This document shows positions 21,483-32,200 of a stretch of DNA of 64,000 nucleotides, in pieces. Numbering within the stretch: position 1 is the stretch's first letter; every line of letters begins with the position of its first letter. Both the position numbers and the translations under genes were made by a program. A model generated the notes under the pieces. That model made no database searches. It was given only the letters and a program-made list of their open reading frames with translations, and was not told the DNA's origin. The stretch is from Actinomucor elegans (taxonomy: Eukaryota; Mucoromycota; Mucoromycetes; Mucorales; Mucoraceae): assembly GCA_026027325.1 (NCBI GenBank), contig JAMSLZ010000001.1:1364001-1428000 (forward strand), given 5' to 3'.

Positions 21483-23420
21483 TCAATGGCCAATTTGTTC
21501 AAAGTGTGAACTAACAAGACCAGTGATACCAATGTTCAATTGAGGTAAGATGTCAAGACCAAAGCAAATAGGAACATCTTCATGAGTAAAGAAAGGAAAA
21601 ACTTCAAAAGTATGGTAAAAGGATTTTTTATTATAGAATACTTTTAGAGTGCAAGACCCTATTCTACTGATCGCATTATTGACGTGGCCAAGCTGGATTG
21701 TGCCTTCTTGCTTCACCAAAGGAATAGGTGGAACAAGTGAGTTAAAAAACTCTGGCGTAACCATAGAAAAGCTCGAACCCGAATCGATCAAACTGTAGGT
21801 AGTAATATTCTCTATAATAGCCGGTACAAAGAGAGAATTAGAAATCTGTCTTGGTGGCAATGAAAATCCTTTGTGATACTTACAAGCTTGTGCCTGCGCG
21901 GCGACCAGAAGCGATTCTTCATCTGAAATATCCATATCGTTGATGCGTTGTGTGGCAACAGCCACAGCAGAAGAAGAAGAAGCATTGGTTGATCCAGCAG
22001 AAGAAGCAACAGAAGTATTAGTCTCGACGGTAGTGGAAACCGGAGCACGAGGAGCAGCAGAAGAAGTAGTAGTAGTGGTGCGAGAGGCAGAAGAGGAAAA
22101 ACGTTCGGGCGACGTGGACATAGCTCTCATTACCAGATTACTGGCAGATTTACCAACACCATTCACTGCAGCAGATGAATCACAGCGATGTGATGGGTTC
22201 CAATTCTTAGCGCCACAACGACGGCAGTCACCAGGACCAGGCTTGGGTACACCTCCCAGTTTAGCAGCGCGACAAGAGTCCGTGCTATGCGTAGTCGATC
22301 GGTGGAAAGAACAGAACAACCCTTTCTTTTCTCTTGTACTAGACGAAGAAGAAGGTTTTGATGCGTACTTCGAGGCAGCAGCACCATTAGGAAACGATGA
22401 CGACGATGGTTCATCAGAAACCTTTGACTTTTTCGTGCCAAGAGATTCCCTTTGATCGTCACCAGTACGCTTGTTAGCACGCATAGAAGCCAAACGACTG
22501 TCCAAGTTACGAGCCACAGCGCAAACATACTCGAGATTCTGCATCTGAGTTTCAGTTCCCATATTCATAGTATATGCCATACGTTCTTGGAATGAGTCAG
22601 GCAATCCACGCAAGAAGGTAGATATTAACAAGAACGAATCATTCAAGTCAGCACGACGACGTAACGCGTTGAAGCGGTCAATATACTGTTCAATTGTCTC
22701 GGTTGACCGTTTGGTAATGGCCATGAGCTCGTTAGCAGCAGTAGAGCGATCTACACTTGCATTCACACCAAACTTCTTCAAGAAGGCATCTTTTACAATG
22801 GACCAAGTAGCAGCAACACCAGGCACAAAGAAGGTTTCTTTCAAGAATGTTTGATGATCCTCGTTTAAACAACAGTACTTAAGTAGGCGAGCACCATTGA
22901 CGTCCAAGTCAAGACCATGACACTCTACAACGACTTCGAAGCGAGAAAGACAGGTACGCAAGTCAGTGAAGATGGTAGACTTGTTGTCAGAAACCATACC
23001 AACCCATTGGATAATAGGTAAGTCATTGGGCACAAACTCAGTACGTAACATAGTACTCTTAGTAGGACCCAGAGAAGCAGAAGCAGGACTAGCAGCAGAG
23101 CTACCAAGGGATTCTTCCATAGCCAGAAGAGATTCCTTAAATAGCTTCAAATCCTTTTGACGAAGAGCAAGATCACCACGAAGTTTCTTGGCAGCTTCTT
23201 CAGAGAGAACACCAGGAGTCACCAACTGGATAGTCATCTTGGCGATTTGAGCAGAGGCTTGACGGATAGCGTCCTTGATCACCTCAACGGAGTCAGATAC
23301 GGATAAACCGTCATCACAGTTGTTCATCTCTACGTCTTGATCAGCAGAGGATTCAATAGCAACAGGAGGATTAATGACAACGTCATTAGAACCAGAAACA
23401 GTAGAGATAGGAGCAGACAT
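21483..23420 (-). CDS. Gag-protease of copy A
   Basis: A 645-aa polyprotein. A predicted coiled N-terminus precedes the Ty3-type capsid region at about residues 120-300. A Ser-rich linker follows, then an unusual Cys/His-rich segment at about 369-412 in place of a standard CCHC knuckle (CSFHRSTTHSTDSC and DCRRCGAKNWNPSHRC). The retropepsin lies near the end with YSLIDSGSSFSMV, catalytic Asp about residue 546. The reading frame ends in TGA at 21485-21483. The ATG at 23420 lies 54 bases inside the 5' LTR boundary. It is identical in protein to the copy B product. Confidence 0.93.
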   Translation of the reverse strand: MSAPISTVSGSNDVVINPPVAIESSADQDVEMNNCDDGLSVSDSVEVIKDAIRQASAQIAKMTIQLVTPGVLSEEAAKKLRGDLALRQKDLKLFKESLLAMEESLGSSAASPASASLGPTKSTMLRTEFVPNDLPIIQWVGMVSDNKSTIFTDLRTCLSRFEVVVECHGLDLDVNGARLLKYCCLNEDHQTFLKETFFVPGVAATWSIVKDAFLKKFGVNASVDRSTAANELMAITKRSTETIEQYIDRFNALRRRADLNDSFLLISTFLRGLPDSFQERMAYTMNMGTETQMQNLEYVCAVARNLDSRLASMRANKRTGDDQRESLGTKKSKVSDEPSSSSFPNGAAASKYASKPSSSSSTREKKGLFCSFHRSTTHSTDSCRAAKLGGVPKPGPGDCRRCGAKNWNPSHRCDSSAAVNGVGKSASNLVMRAMSTSPERFSSSASRTTTTTSSAAPRAPVSTTVETNTSVASSAGSTNASSSSAVAVATQRINDMDISDEESLLVAAQAQACKYHKGFSLPPRQISNSLFVPAIIENITTYSLIDSGSSFSMVTPEFFNSLVPPIPLVKQEGTIQLGHVNNAISRIGSCTLKVFYNKKSFYHTFEVFPFFTHEDVPICFGLDILPQLNIGITGLVSSHFEQIGH

Positions 23421-23474
23421 ATTGAGTAGTAAGTGTATAATAAACCAAAAAGTAGCAGATAAGGTTAAAAAAAA

Positions 23475-23838
23475 TGTTATATCGAATATAATAAAGACTG
23501 TAAAAATAACCAGACTGATAAAACGAATTAATTTATTAAAGCATTAAAATGATGAGCTATTTATACAAAATTGAAGTTCGGATTTAACTTGATATTATAG
23601 ACGATTGAGTTAGTCAAAGACTGCGCTCATGGAGTTAACAAGGATTTATAGTAATCCATTCTAGTACGACTTTATATTCGGTGATAGATAGTTTATGAAG
23701 GTTAGCTGCACTAAGCATTGATTTCCATATATATCTCTTAACCGACGTTACAAAGCTGTCAAAGCACAAGCTGAGTATAAGCATTGTCGAACATTGACCT
23801 GATTGGTGACGGACACTGAACAAGTCATGTTTACAACA
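23475..23838 (-). repeat. 5' LTR of copy A
   Basis: 364-bp upstream LTR of the minus-strand element. On the minus strand it carries a TATAAATAG box and a downstream AATAAA, the expected LTR promoter and poly(A) signals. Confidence 0.97.
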
Positions 23839-24003
23839 TTAATGATCGATTTCTTAATCCATCATAATTTAATGTCGCATCTGATAAGCACATTTTAATC
23901 ATAATAGCAACTGAATCTAGACTAGAATATTCATTAATGAGTAAATCTTCGTTCTTGTTCTGATTAACAGGGACATTTGCGATTGTTTTGGAAATTTGCA
24001 ACG

Positions 24004-24270
24004 AAAATTGAATAAAAAGTGAATAAATCTATTAAAACCGTTTTATGAAGTTTTATTAATTTTAAAGTTAAGTCAATTTATTGTAACTAGCTTGTATCTC
24101 TTGTATTTATACTTCGAAGGAAATGTTTCTTAGCAACAATTAAAGGTCTTTTGATGTATCTACTCTGCATTAACTGATAATATATATTTAAGCGGTGATT
24201 CAAACTTCCTCAAGTGGTAGATGACTAAATGTTGTAAAGTACTATACATGTGGATTTTACCACAGTTAGC
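24004..24270 (+). repeat. Relic related to the CACTA-like element's internal promoter
   Basis: This stretch aligns with 2446-2735 over its whole length, with scattered substitutions and small indels. Shared blocks include ATTGAATAAAAAG, ATTAAAACCGTTTTATGA, CTTGTATTTA, AAAGGTCTTTT and ACTCTGCATTAA. Neither flanking transposon gene is recognisable here, so it is either a decayed copy or a small non-autonomous derivative. Confidence 0.75.
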
Positions 24271-24436
24271 ATCAAATAATGCTACCTTTCATATAAGGGT
24301 AACGATAAAGCATATTCTAATTATATTAATACCAGTGATATAGTCATTAGTTCTTTAATAAAACGAGTGAAAGAAAAAAAAAAATTAAAAAATTTATTGG
24401 AATGAATTAAATACTGAAAAAAAGATGATAAGTCGA

Positions 24437-24509
24437 GGTATCGTAGCGTAATGGATAACGCATTAGACTTCGAATCTAAAGATTGTGGGTTCGAGTCCCA
24501 TCGATATCG
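24437..24509 (+). tRNA. tRNA-Arg (TCG anticodon)
   Basis: A 73-nt cloverleaf without intron. The acceptor stem pairs GGTATCG with CGATATC, leaving G as the discriminator base. The D arm is GCG...CGC, and the anticodon stem is TTAGA/TCTAA around loop CTTCGAA with anticodon TCG, which reads CGA codons. The T arm is GTGGG TTCGAGT CCCAT. T-rich runs follow within about 15 bp and serve as the polymerase III terminator. It lies between the two gypsy copies, about 600 bp from copy A and 2.4 kb from copy B. Confidence 0.95.
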
Positions 24510-24539
24510 GCTTACTTTTTATTTTATTTTTTTTAAATT

Positions 24540-26909
24540 CAGAGATAATAAGCCAATAGTGGTCATTATATTTTTGTTAGGCGCAGTAATAAAGAACTTG
24601 CATCTATTTTGATAGTTCATTGAAAATCATTGTTTTAGACGGCTTAGTGGGTGTTTTCTTGGTGACAAACTAAACGAAGATTAAACAGAGTAGAATACCC
24701 TATATTAAATTTTCTCCTTAGCTCTATCTAGACTGAAAAAGCGGAATTAGCTCATAACTGTATTGTCACATGTAGGTAGGGTGAGAGATGATAATATTGT
24801 ATGCTCTCAAGAAGCACGTTTTTGTATCAAGGGATCAATACCAAATGGCATTTGATAATTAAGTGAGTAATGTAATATGTCAAAGTAAATTTAAGAAACA
24901 AAAATCAAATTTCATCCAAAAATATATGATAAGTTAATTTATGATAATCAACAGATGAATCAACTCGTGACAATATTATATCTAAATTGACAACAACAAC
25001 GTTACTGGTCAAAGAGAAAGGCATTCAAATATAAGAAAAACTGAAGGATATGAAAGCTATAGTAAAGCTAAACGGGTATACTATTGTTCAAGAATGATTA
25101 TCTAAACAGTTAATGGTTGACTTAGTGATCAAATATAGTACTAATATTATTTCTTTAATGCAACTCATGGCATGGGCCGTTTTAACTGCCATCAATACGG
25201 ATATACACCACGTTAGTAGAAGTTGTTAATACTACACGTTTCAACCAGAAAGTGAAATTCCTATTATATTTTAAGCATCCTTATTCGAATCAACAGATGA
25301 TCACAAGAGTGATCAGCGTTCAAATGAAGTTGAGGACGCTAAGATTGTTTTACTAGGAAGAGCAAACATTCTTTGATGTATATAGTAACACTTACTCCGT
25401 AAGTGGTGGCGCAACGGCAGTAATAAATAATGCTTCTATTGTAACTTCTTCCGCATTACCAACAGTTTTGATTGAAGCAATAACATATTAAATGTTTAAT
25501 TATTGTACATTATTACGTTGGAAAAAGGTAGTTGTAATTGGGTAACGCATAAGCAGGCCATGCTATTACATCTATCCTACAAGAGAAATGATGAGAATAT
25601 AGCAATATTTTTCATAGAAATAAGATATTTGAGACACACAATTCTTTCAATAATATTATTACACTGTGAATAGCAACACCAGTGATTGTTAAAAGCCAAA
25701 TTGAGTGCTTTGGTTAGATCTTGGCTATCACTTATTTTAACTTGGCCTAGGTAAAACTGTTCAGTTTCCTATAACATGCTTACAATAGTACTATTCAAAC
25801 AAAATACTCACCGTGATATGTTATAGAAATTGGAAAGCAGAACGGAGAACTCGATTATACTCTAAGCACCCAACTGATATACATTCTTTTATCTTAATTA
25901 CCTCAACGCCAATTAAGACGCCACAGTATTTTATAAGATAAGAAACCTGTGCAAGATGATGTAGTTAGCTTTTGATATAATACCGTATTTTGATAATGGT
26001 GTTCGGTTTACCTTGTTTTCAATCTGGGTACTTGAAATGATCAATGTTCGCAGCTTATCTGCTTCTTCCTTACAATACAAATGAACCAACATGTCTTCGG
26101 TAATAAAATAATGAAAGTAACCAAAATCTGGATAGGTAATCGCTTCCATAGTATGTGTATATCTCTTGTTTTTCAATTTGTTTTCCATATATAATCATAG
26201 ATAATGGTCAGAAATGATGCATGTAATATTTTGTAACATAGGAGAACTGGTATTTGCTTATACCAACTAAATAAATGATACGCTTGTACACGACAGTCGC
26301 CGTTATTTGAGATTTTGGAAAAATGTTGGCCGTTCTAGAATTGACTAATCCCTGTTGTAATGGAGCACGCATGGTTATAATGAACACTTAAATGCATGAA
26401 AGAGATCTTCGATTAAATCACTTTTAAGGCGTAAGATTTATTTACTAATCCAACCTACTAGTAAGAATTGACGATAGGTTTACATCTCTAAACGTCTTGG
26501 ATATAGTTAACCATTGAGTAAGGCCTAAAAAATCAATCATGCAGCGACTTTTTAAAATAGTATATCCACTCTACTTTGGCATTACCTACCTATTTATTTA
26601 GAAAATTACTCAAATACGGTTTATGTATATTCTTTGAGAAAAATTTAAGATCAAACATCCATACTTGTGTAAGTAACAGGTCAAGTAAGCTTTCAGCACT
26701 ATCTATTTATTTCCAAAAAGTTAGATAATTTCGATTTTATGTTTAAAAACACAATTTCTGTATTTATTTTCTTTTGAAAAAAAAACATTTACTTTTATAT
26801 TACCTTTGATAATATAATAATATTTAAATATGTATTTACGGTTGACCAAATCTTTATATTCACTTTTAGGAGTAACTTCAGTTCCTGGGTTCCTCTTTCG
26901 CATAAAATT
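24540..26909. other. Spacer between the gypsy copies, mostly decayed sequence
   Basis: No intact gene is clear in these 2.4 kb. A plus-strand stretch at about 25390-25490 reads as a short protein-like segment (SVSGGATAVINNASIV) before frames break, suggesting an old degraded coding region I cannot identify. The TSD of copy B (ATAAT) closes the segment. Confidence 0.4.
25931..26188 (-). CDS. Possible small gene or fragment, unknown
   Basis: An 85-codon ORF starting at 26188. Residues 1-62 look protein-like (YPDFGYFHYFITEDMLVHLY), and a GTAAAC donor-like site follows IENK, so the rest of the ORF may be intron. I do not recognise it, and the surrounding sequence is decayed, so it may be a gene remnant. 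Confidence 0.2.
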   Translation of the reverse strand: MENKLKNKRYTHTMEAITYPDFGYFHYFITEDMLVHLYCKEEADKLRTLIISSTQIENKVNRTPLSKYGIISKANYIILHRFLIL

Positions 26910-26914
26910 ATAAT

Positions 26915-27278
26915 TGTTGTAAACATGACTTGTTCAGTGTCCGTCACCAATCAGGTCAATGTTCGACAATGCTTATACTCAGCTTGTGCTTTGACAGCTT
27001 TGTAACGTCGGTTAAGAGATATATATGGAAATCAATGCTTAGTGCAGCTAACCTTCATAAACTATCTATCACCGAATATAAAGTCGTACTAGAATGGATT
27101 ACTATAAATCCTTGTTAACTCCATGAGCGCAGTCTTTGACTAACTCAATCGTCTATAATATCAAGTTAAATCCGAACTTCAATTTTGTATAAATAGCTCA
27201 TCATTTTAATGCTTTAATAAATTAATTCGTTTTATCAGTCTGGTTATTTTTACAGTCTTTATTATATTCGATATAACA
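26915..27278 (+). repeat. 5' LTR of copy B
   Basis: 364-bp LTR, TG...CA ends. A TATAAATAG box lies near 27188-27196 and AATAAA near 27216-27221. Transcription should start shortly after the TATA box. Confidence 0.97.
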
Positions 27279-27332
27279 TTTTTTTTAACCTTATCTGCTA
27301 CTTTTTGGTTTATTATACACTTACTACTCAAT

Positions 27333-29270
27333 ATGTCTGCTCCTATCTCTACTGTTTCTGGTTCTAATGACGTTGTCATTAATCCTCCTGTTGCTATTGA
27401 ATCCTCTGCTGATCAAGACGTAGAGATGAACAACTGTGATGACGGTTTATCCGTATCTGACTCCGTTGAGGTGATCAAGGACGCTATCCGTCAAGCCTCT
27501 GCTCAAATCGCCAAGATGACTATCCAGTTGGTGACTCCTGGTGTTCTCTCTGAAGAAGCTGCCAAGAAACTTCGTGGTGATCTTGCTCTTCGTCAAAAGG
27601 ATTTGAAGCTATTTAAGGAATCTCTTCTGGCTATGGAAGAATCCCTTGGTAGCTCTGCTGCTAGTCCTGCTTCTGCTTCTCTGGGTCCTACTAAGAGTAC
27701 TATGTTACGTACTGAGTTTGTGCCCAATGACTTACCTATTATCCAATGGGTTGGTATGGTTTCTGACAACAAGTCTACCATCTTCACTGACTTGCGTACC
27801 TGTCTTTCTCGCTTCGAAGTCGTTGTAGAGTGTCATGGTCTTGACTTGGACGTCAATGGTGCTCGCCTACTTAAGTACTGTTGCTTAAACGAGGATCATC
27901 AAACATTCTTGAAAGAAACCTTCTTTGTGCCTGGTGTTGCTGCTACTTGGTCCATTGTAAAAGATGCCTTCTTGAAGAAGTTTGGTGTGAATGCAAGTGT
28001 AGATCGCTCTACTGCTGCTAACGAGCTCATGGCCATTACCAAACGGTCAACCGAGACAATTGAACAGTATATTGACCGCTTCAACGCGTTACGTCGTCGT
28101 GCTGACTTGAATGATTCGTTCTTGTTAATATCTACCTTCTTGCGTGGATTGCCTGACTCATTCCAAGAACGTATGGCATATACTATGAATATGGGAACTG
28201 AAACTCAGATGCAGAATCTCGAGTATGTTTGCGCTGTGGCTCGTAACTTGGACAGTCGTTTGGCTTCTATGCGTGCTAACAAGCGTACTGGTGACGATCA
28301 AAGGGAATCTCTTGGCACGAAAAAGTCAAAGGTTTCTGATGAACCATCGTCGTCATCGTTTCCTAATGGTGCTGCTGCCTCGAAGTACGCATCAAAACCT
28401 TCTTCTTCGTCTAGTACAAGAGAAAAGAAAGGGTTGTTCTGTTCTTTCCACCGATCGACTACGCATAGCACGGACTCTTGTCGCGCTGCTAAACTGGGAG
28501 GTGTACCCAAGCCTGGTCCTGGTGACTGCCGTCGTTGTGGCGCTAAGAATTGGAACCCATCACATCGCTGTGATTCATCTGCTGCAGTGAATGGTGTTGG
28601 TAAATCTGCCAGTAATCTGGTAATGAGAGCTATGTCCACGTCGCCCGAACGTTTTTCCTCTTCTGCCTCTCGCACCACTACTACTACTTCTTCTGCTGCT
28701 CCTCGTGCTCCGGTTTCCACTACCGTCGAGACTAATACTTCTGTTGCTTCTTCTGCTGGATCAACCAATGCTTCTTCTTCTTCTGCTGTGGCTGTTGCCA
28801 CACAACGCATCAACGATATGGATATTTCAGATGAAGAATCGCTTCTGGTCGCCGCGCAGGCACAAGCTTGTAAGTATCACAAAGGATTTTCATTGCCACC
28901 AAGACAGATTTCTAATTCTCTCTTTGTACCGGCTATTATAGAGAATATTACTACCTACAGTTTGATCGATTCGGGTTCGAGCTTTTCTATGGTTACGCCA
29001 GAGTTTTTTAACTCACTTGTTCCACCTATTCCTTTGGTGAAGCAAGAAGGCACAATCCAGCTTGGCCACGTCAATAATGCGATCAGTAGAATAGGGTCTT
29101 GCACTCTAAAAGTATTCTATAATAAAAAATCCTTTTACCATACTTTTGAAGTTTTTCCTTTCTTTACTCATGAAGATGTTCCTATTTGCTTTGGTCTTGA
29201 CATCTTACCTCAATTGAACATTGGTATCACTGGTCTTGTTAGTTCACACTTTGAACAAATTGGCCATTGA
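27333..29270 (+). CDS. Gag-protease of copy B
   Basis: The 645-aa product is identical to that of copy A: capsid region at about 120-300, an atypical Cys/His-rich segment at about 369-412, and retropepsin with the DSG active site near residue 546. The ATG is 54 bp after the 5' LTR. The frame ends in TGA at 29268-29270 in the context CAT TGA CTC. The protease lies before the stop, so virus-like particle maturation would not depend on readthrough. Confidence 0.93.
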   Translation: MSAPISTVSGSNDVVINPPVAIESSADQDVEMNNCDDGLSVSDSVEVIKDAIRQASAQIAKMTIQLVTPGVLSEEAAKKLRGDLALRQKDLKLFKESLLAMEESLGSSAASPASASLGPTKSTMLRTEFVPNDLPIIQWVGMVSDNKSTIFTDLRTCLSRFEVVVECHGLDLDVNGARLLKYCCLNEDHQTFLKETFFVPGVAATWSIVKDAFLKKFGVNASVDRSTAANELMAITKRSTETIEQYIDRFNALRRRADLNDSFLLISTFLRGLPDSFQERMAYTMNMGTETQMQNLEYVCAVARNLDSRLASMRANKRTGDDQRESLGTKKSKVSDEPSSSSFPNGAAASKYASKPSSSSSTREKKGLFCSFHRSTTHSTDSCRAAKLGGVPKPGPGDCRRCGAKNWNPSHRCDSSAAVNGVGKSASNLVMRAMSTSPERFSSSASRTTTTTSSAAPRAPVSTTVETNTSVASSAGSTNASSSSAVAVATQRINDMDISDEESLLVAAQAQACKYHKGFSLPPRQISNSLFVPAIIENITTYSLIDSGSSFSMVTPEFFNSLVPPIPLVKQEGTIQLGHVNNAISRIGSCTLKVFYNKKSFYHTFEVFPFFTHEDVPICFGLDILPQLNIGITGLVSSHFEQIGH

Positions 29271-32200
29271 CTCCCAGACCCAATTGATCCTGATCAGGTC
29301 AAACCAAATGATAATCCATACGGAACGATTACTGAGCGAAAGCCTTTGCTTGATAAAATAAACAAGTTGTTACAGGTCAATTCTTCTATTGATATGAAAA
29401 ATACATACTGCAATTTACCAGGCGCTATTATTCATCTCAAAACGAAGCCTGGAAGTGTTGCTTACAGAAAACAATACGCATTGCCTGAAGCCTATCGTTC
29501 TGCGGTCCTTGACCAAATAGAAACATGGTTACAGGAAGGTGTCATTGAAAGAGCTCCTTCTCATACATCGTGGAATAGTCCAATCCTTTGCGTCAAAAAG
29601 AAGGACTCATTCGGTAATTACACGTATGCTAAACCTAGAGTGGTTTGTGATGTTCGTCTAGTTAACCAATTGCTGATTGTAAATGATAGACAACAACTAC
29701 CTCTCATCTCAGAAATACATCAACGTATTGGCTCTGCTCCAATCCACACTATATTGGACATTCATGCTTGCTTTACAAGTTTTAAAGTTGCTGATGAAGA
29801 TCGCGAGAAACTGTCCTTTACTTGTCCCTATACCAATCGGCAGATGCGCTTTATCAAAGCGTGCTATGGCATAAGTTTCGTTGGATCGGTCGTCCAACGC
29901 AATTTGACAACACTCTTTGAAGATCTTCCTTACGTCAACGTGTATGTAGATGACATCGTTGTTTCTACATTTCCTCCGCTATCATATCATGCAGATTGCG
30001 TTGCTGAAGTGACCAAACGTCTTACTAGTGCTAATCTCGTACTGAATCCTGATAAGATCGTATTCGCTCAACAGAGTATACACATATTGGGTTGGTCGTT
30101 GATAAAAGGTAAACTGATCCCTGATCCTCGCAAAGTAGCAAGCTTAGAAAGCTGGCCTAAAATGACTACTGGACGTCATATCCAACAGTTTCTCGGGTTT
30201 ATGAACTTCTTCCGTTCATCCATTCCTTTCTTTGCTAAACTCGCTGCTGATTTAGATGACCTACGTAACGTAAAAGATATTACTAAAGTCTGGTCAAACA
30301 AACACGAACAAGCTTTTGCAGCTCTTAAATACGCTCTGGCCAATGCTCCTGTTATCTCGCCTCCAGTTATCGGTCAACGATTTCATGTTGCAACAGATGC
30401 AAGTGTGTCTGGTATTGGTGCTATGCTGTATCAAATTATCGATAATGAAGTTAAGTTTGTTGCCTTGGCTTCTCGAAAGCTTAGTGTTTCCGAACGCAAC
30501 TATAGCACTACCAAACGTGAATTGTTAGCTGTCGTTTATGCATTTGCGAAATTCCACAAGTGGCTGTATCTTATTCCCTTTACGTTGCATACTGATCATA
30601 AAAGTCTCATTTACTTGCAGACTCAAGAAGTACCTAATGCTTTAATGGCTGGTTGGTATGAGGGTATTTTTGGCTATACGTTCAATACAGTTCACCTGCC
30701 TGGATTCAAAAATCTTATTCCTGACGCTCTCTCACGCCTTTATACGGACGAGGATCAACCGATTAATGTTCTGGAGGGGGGTAGTTGTCTCGATATAGTC
30801 GCGCTTGGTGATGTTGGTAGCATTTCAAACAAAAAGAAAAGCTTGAAAGATAGTGAAAAGGGATCTATGGCTAAAAGCAAAAAGCAATTTGCTCAACAGT
30901 CACGCCCTAGTATTTATAAAAATAATACTTCTCTCTTAGCTTCTTCTTCAACAGTACCAATATTACTTACTGATCAGAGTAATGATACTTGCGCTACTAT
31001 ATCTCCACAACAAACTTCTAATGACGATGAAGACCTGATTCTTCGAACATTAAAGTTTGCTGATTATATTACACCACCTAAAAATGAACGTGATAATCTC
31101 GTATTTAAAGCACACCTTTTAGGACATTATGGTTTACAAAGCATCGAGAACCAATTACACCATGATGGTATTCACTGGACAAACATGCGAAAAGATATTC
31201 AACGAATCTTGGGCGAATGTACTGAATGCAATAGGTTCAACATATCCAAAGTTGGTTATCACCCACCAAAATCTGTATTGCCTGATCAACCACTTGATCA
31301 TTGGTGTATGGATTTAGGTACTTTTGATGTCACCTCTTCTCGCGGCAATAACTTTATGTTAGTCATGGTAGACTATTATTCAAGGTTTACTGTTCTTAGA
31401 GCATTACCTGATAAACATAGTACGACTATCGCTGCCGAACTTTTATCTATATTCTCGTTATTTGGCTTTCCAAAGATCTTGAATTCGGATAATGGTGCAG
31501 AGTTCACAGCTGATATTGTAGCAAAAATGATTGAGATGAGTGGCATTGATCGAAGACTTTCATTACCATACTCTCCTACGGGTAACTCGGTAAACGAAGC
31601 ATATGTCGGTTTGGCAAAACGTACAATTGTTAAGGAATTACGCGGTAAAGGCGCTGACTGGGATTATTATTTGAATTATTGTCAATACGCTATGAATTGT
31701 AAATACGCACGGTTACATAAGTCTCGTCCTTATACAGTGTTATTCAATAGACAACCAAATGGCTTTGAAGACTACTCAAATACTAAACCTGTATTGCAAC
31801 TAGAAGAAACTGACACGAAAATGATTGATGAAAAATTCAAATTTGTCAATGAAGTCGTTATACCAGCATTGTCTAAACGCATAAGAGATACGCAAGAACG
31901 TGATCACGACAGATTCGTAAAAACGCATAGGATTGTAACTAAGCAGTTTCCTGTTGGAAGTAAAGTTATGATTAAGAATGTAACACGATTAAGCAAATTA
32001 GATGCGCGTAATCTCGGTCCATTTTATATACATGGAATCACAAAGAACGGTAGCTATATCTTGAAAGATAAAGCGGGTACTCTCTTATCTAGAGATGTAC
32101 CTACATCGCATATTATATTCATCTCCTCAGATAATATATCTACTGAAGAATATCAAAAGCTTAAAGAAGATCACTTTGAAATACAAGCAGTCATTGATCA

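Larger units (their letters stand above)
17725..23838 (-). mobile_element. Ty3/gypsy chromovirus-type LTR retrotransposon, copy A
   Basis: A complete 6114-bp element in minus orientation. LTRs are 17725-18088 (3' LTR) and 23475-23838 (5' LTR), both 364 bp, beginning and ending TG...CA on either strand. The 5-bp target duplication TTAAT is at 17720-17724 and 23839-23843. A polypurine tract (AGAAGGGGG on the minus strand, 18100-18092) sits beside the 3' LTR. Both LTRs look identical by eye and both ORFs are intact, so the insertion is recent. Its proteins are identical to those of copy B. Confidence 0.97.

Noticed and set aside
24540..25760. Possible oxidoreductase remnant in the gypsy spacer
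   Set aside because: A few Gly-rich stretches hint at a nucleotide-binding fold, but frames break constantly and no motif is long enough to trust.
26930..27118. 62-codon ORF repeated in all four LTRs
   Set aside because: It starts upstream of the LTR TATA box, and its identity in all copies follows from LTR identity, not selection. It looks like nothing known.
28298..28813. 171-codon ORF antisense to gag (also 21940-22455)
   Set aside because: Shadow of the real gag frame in biased-codon, Ser-rich sequence; no independent support.
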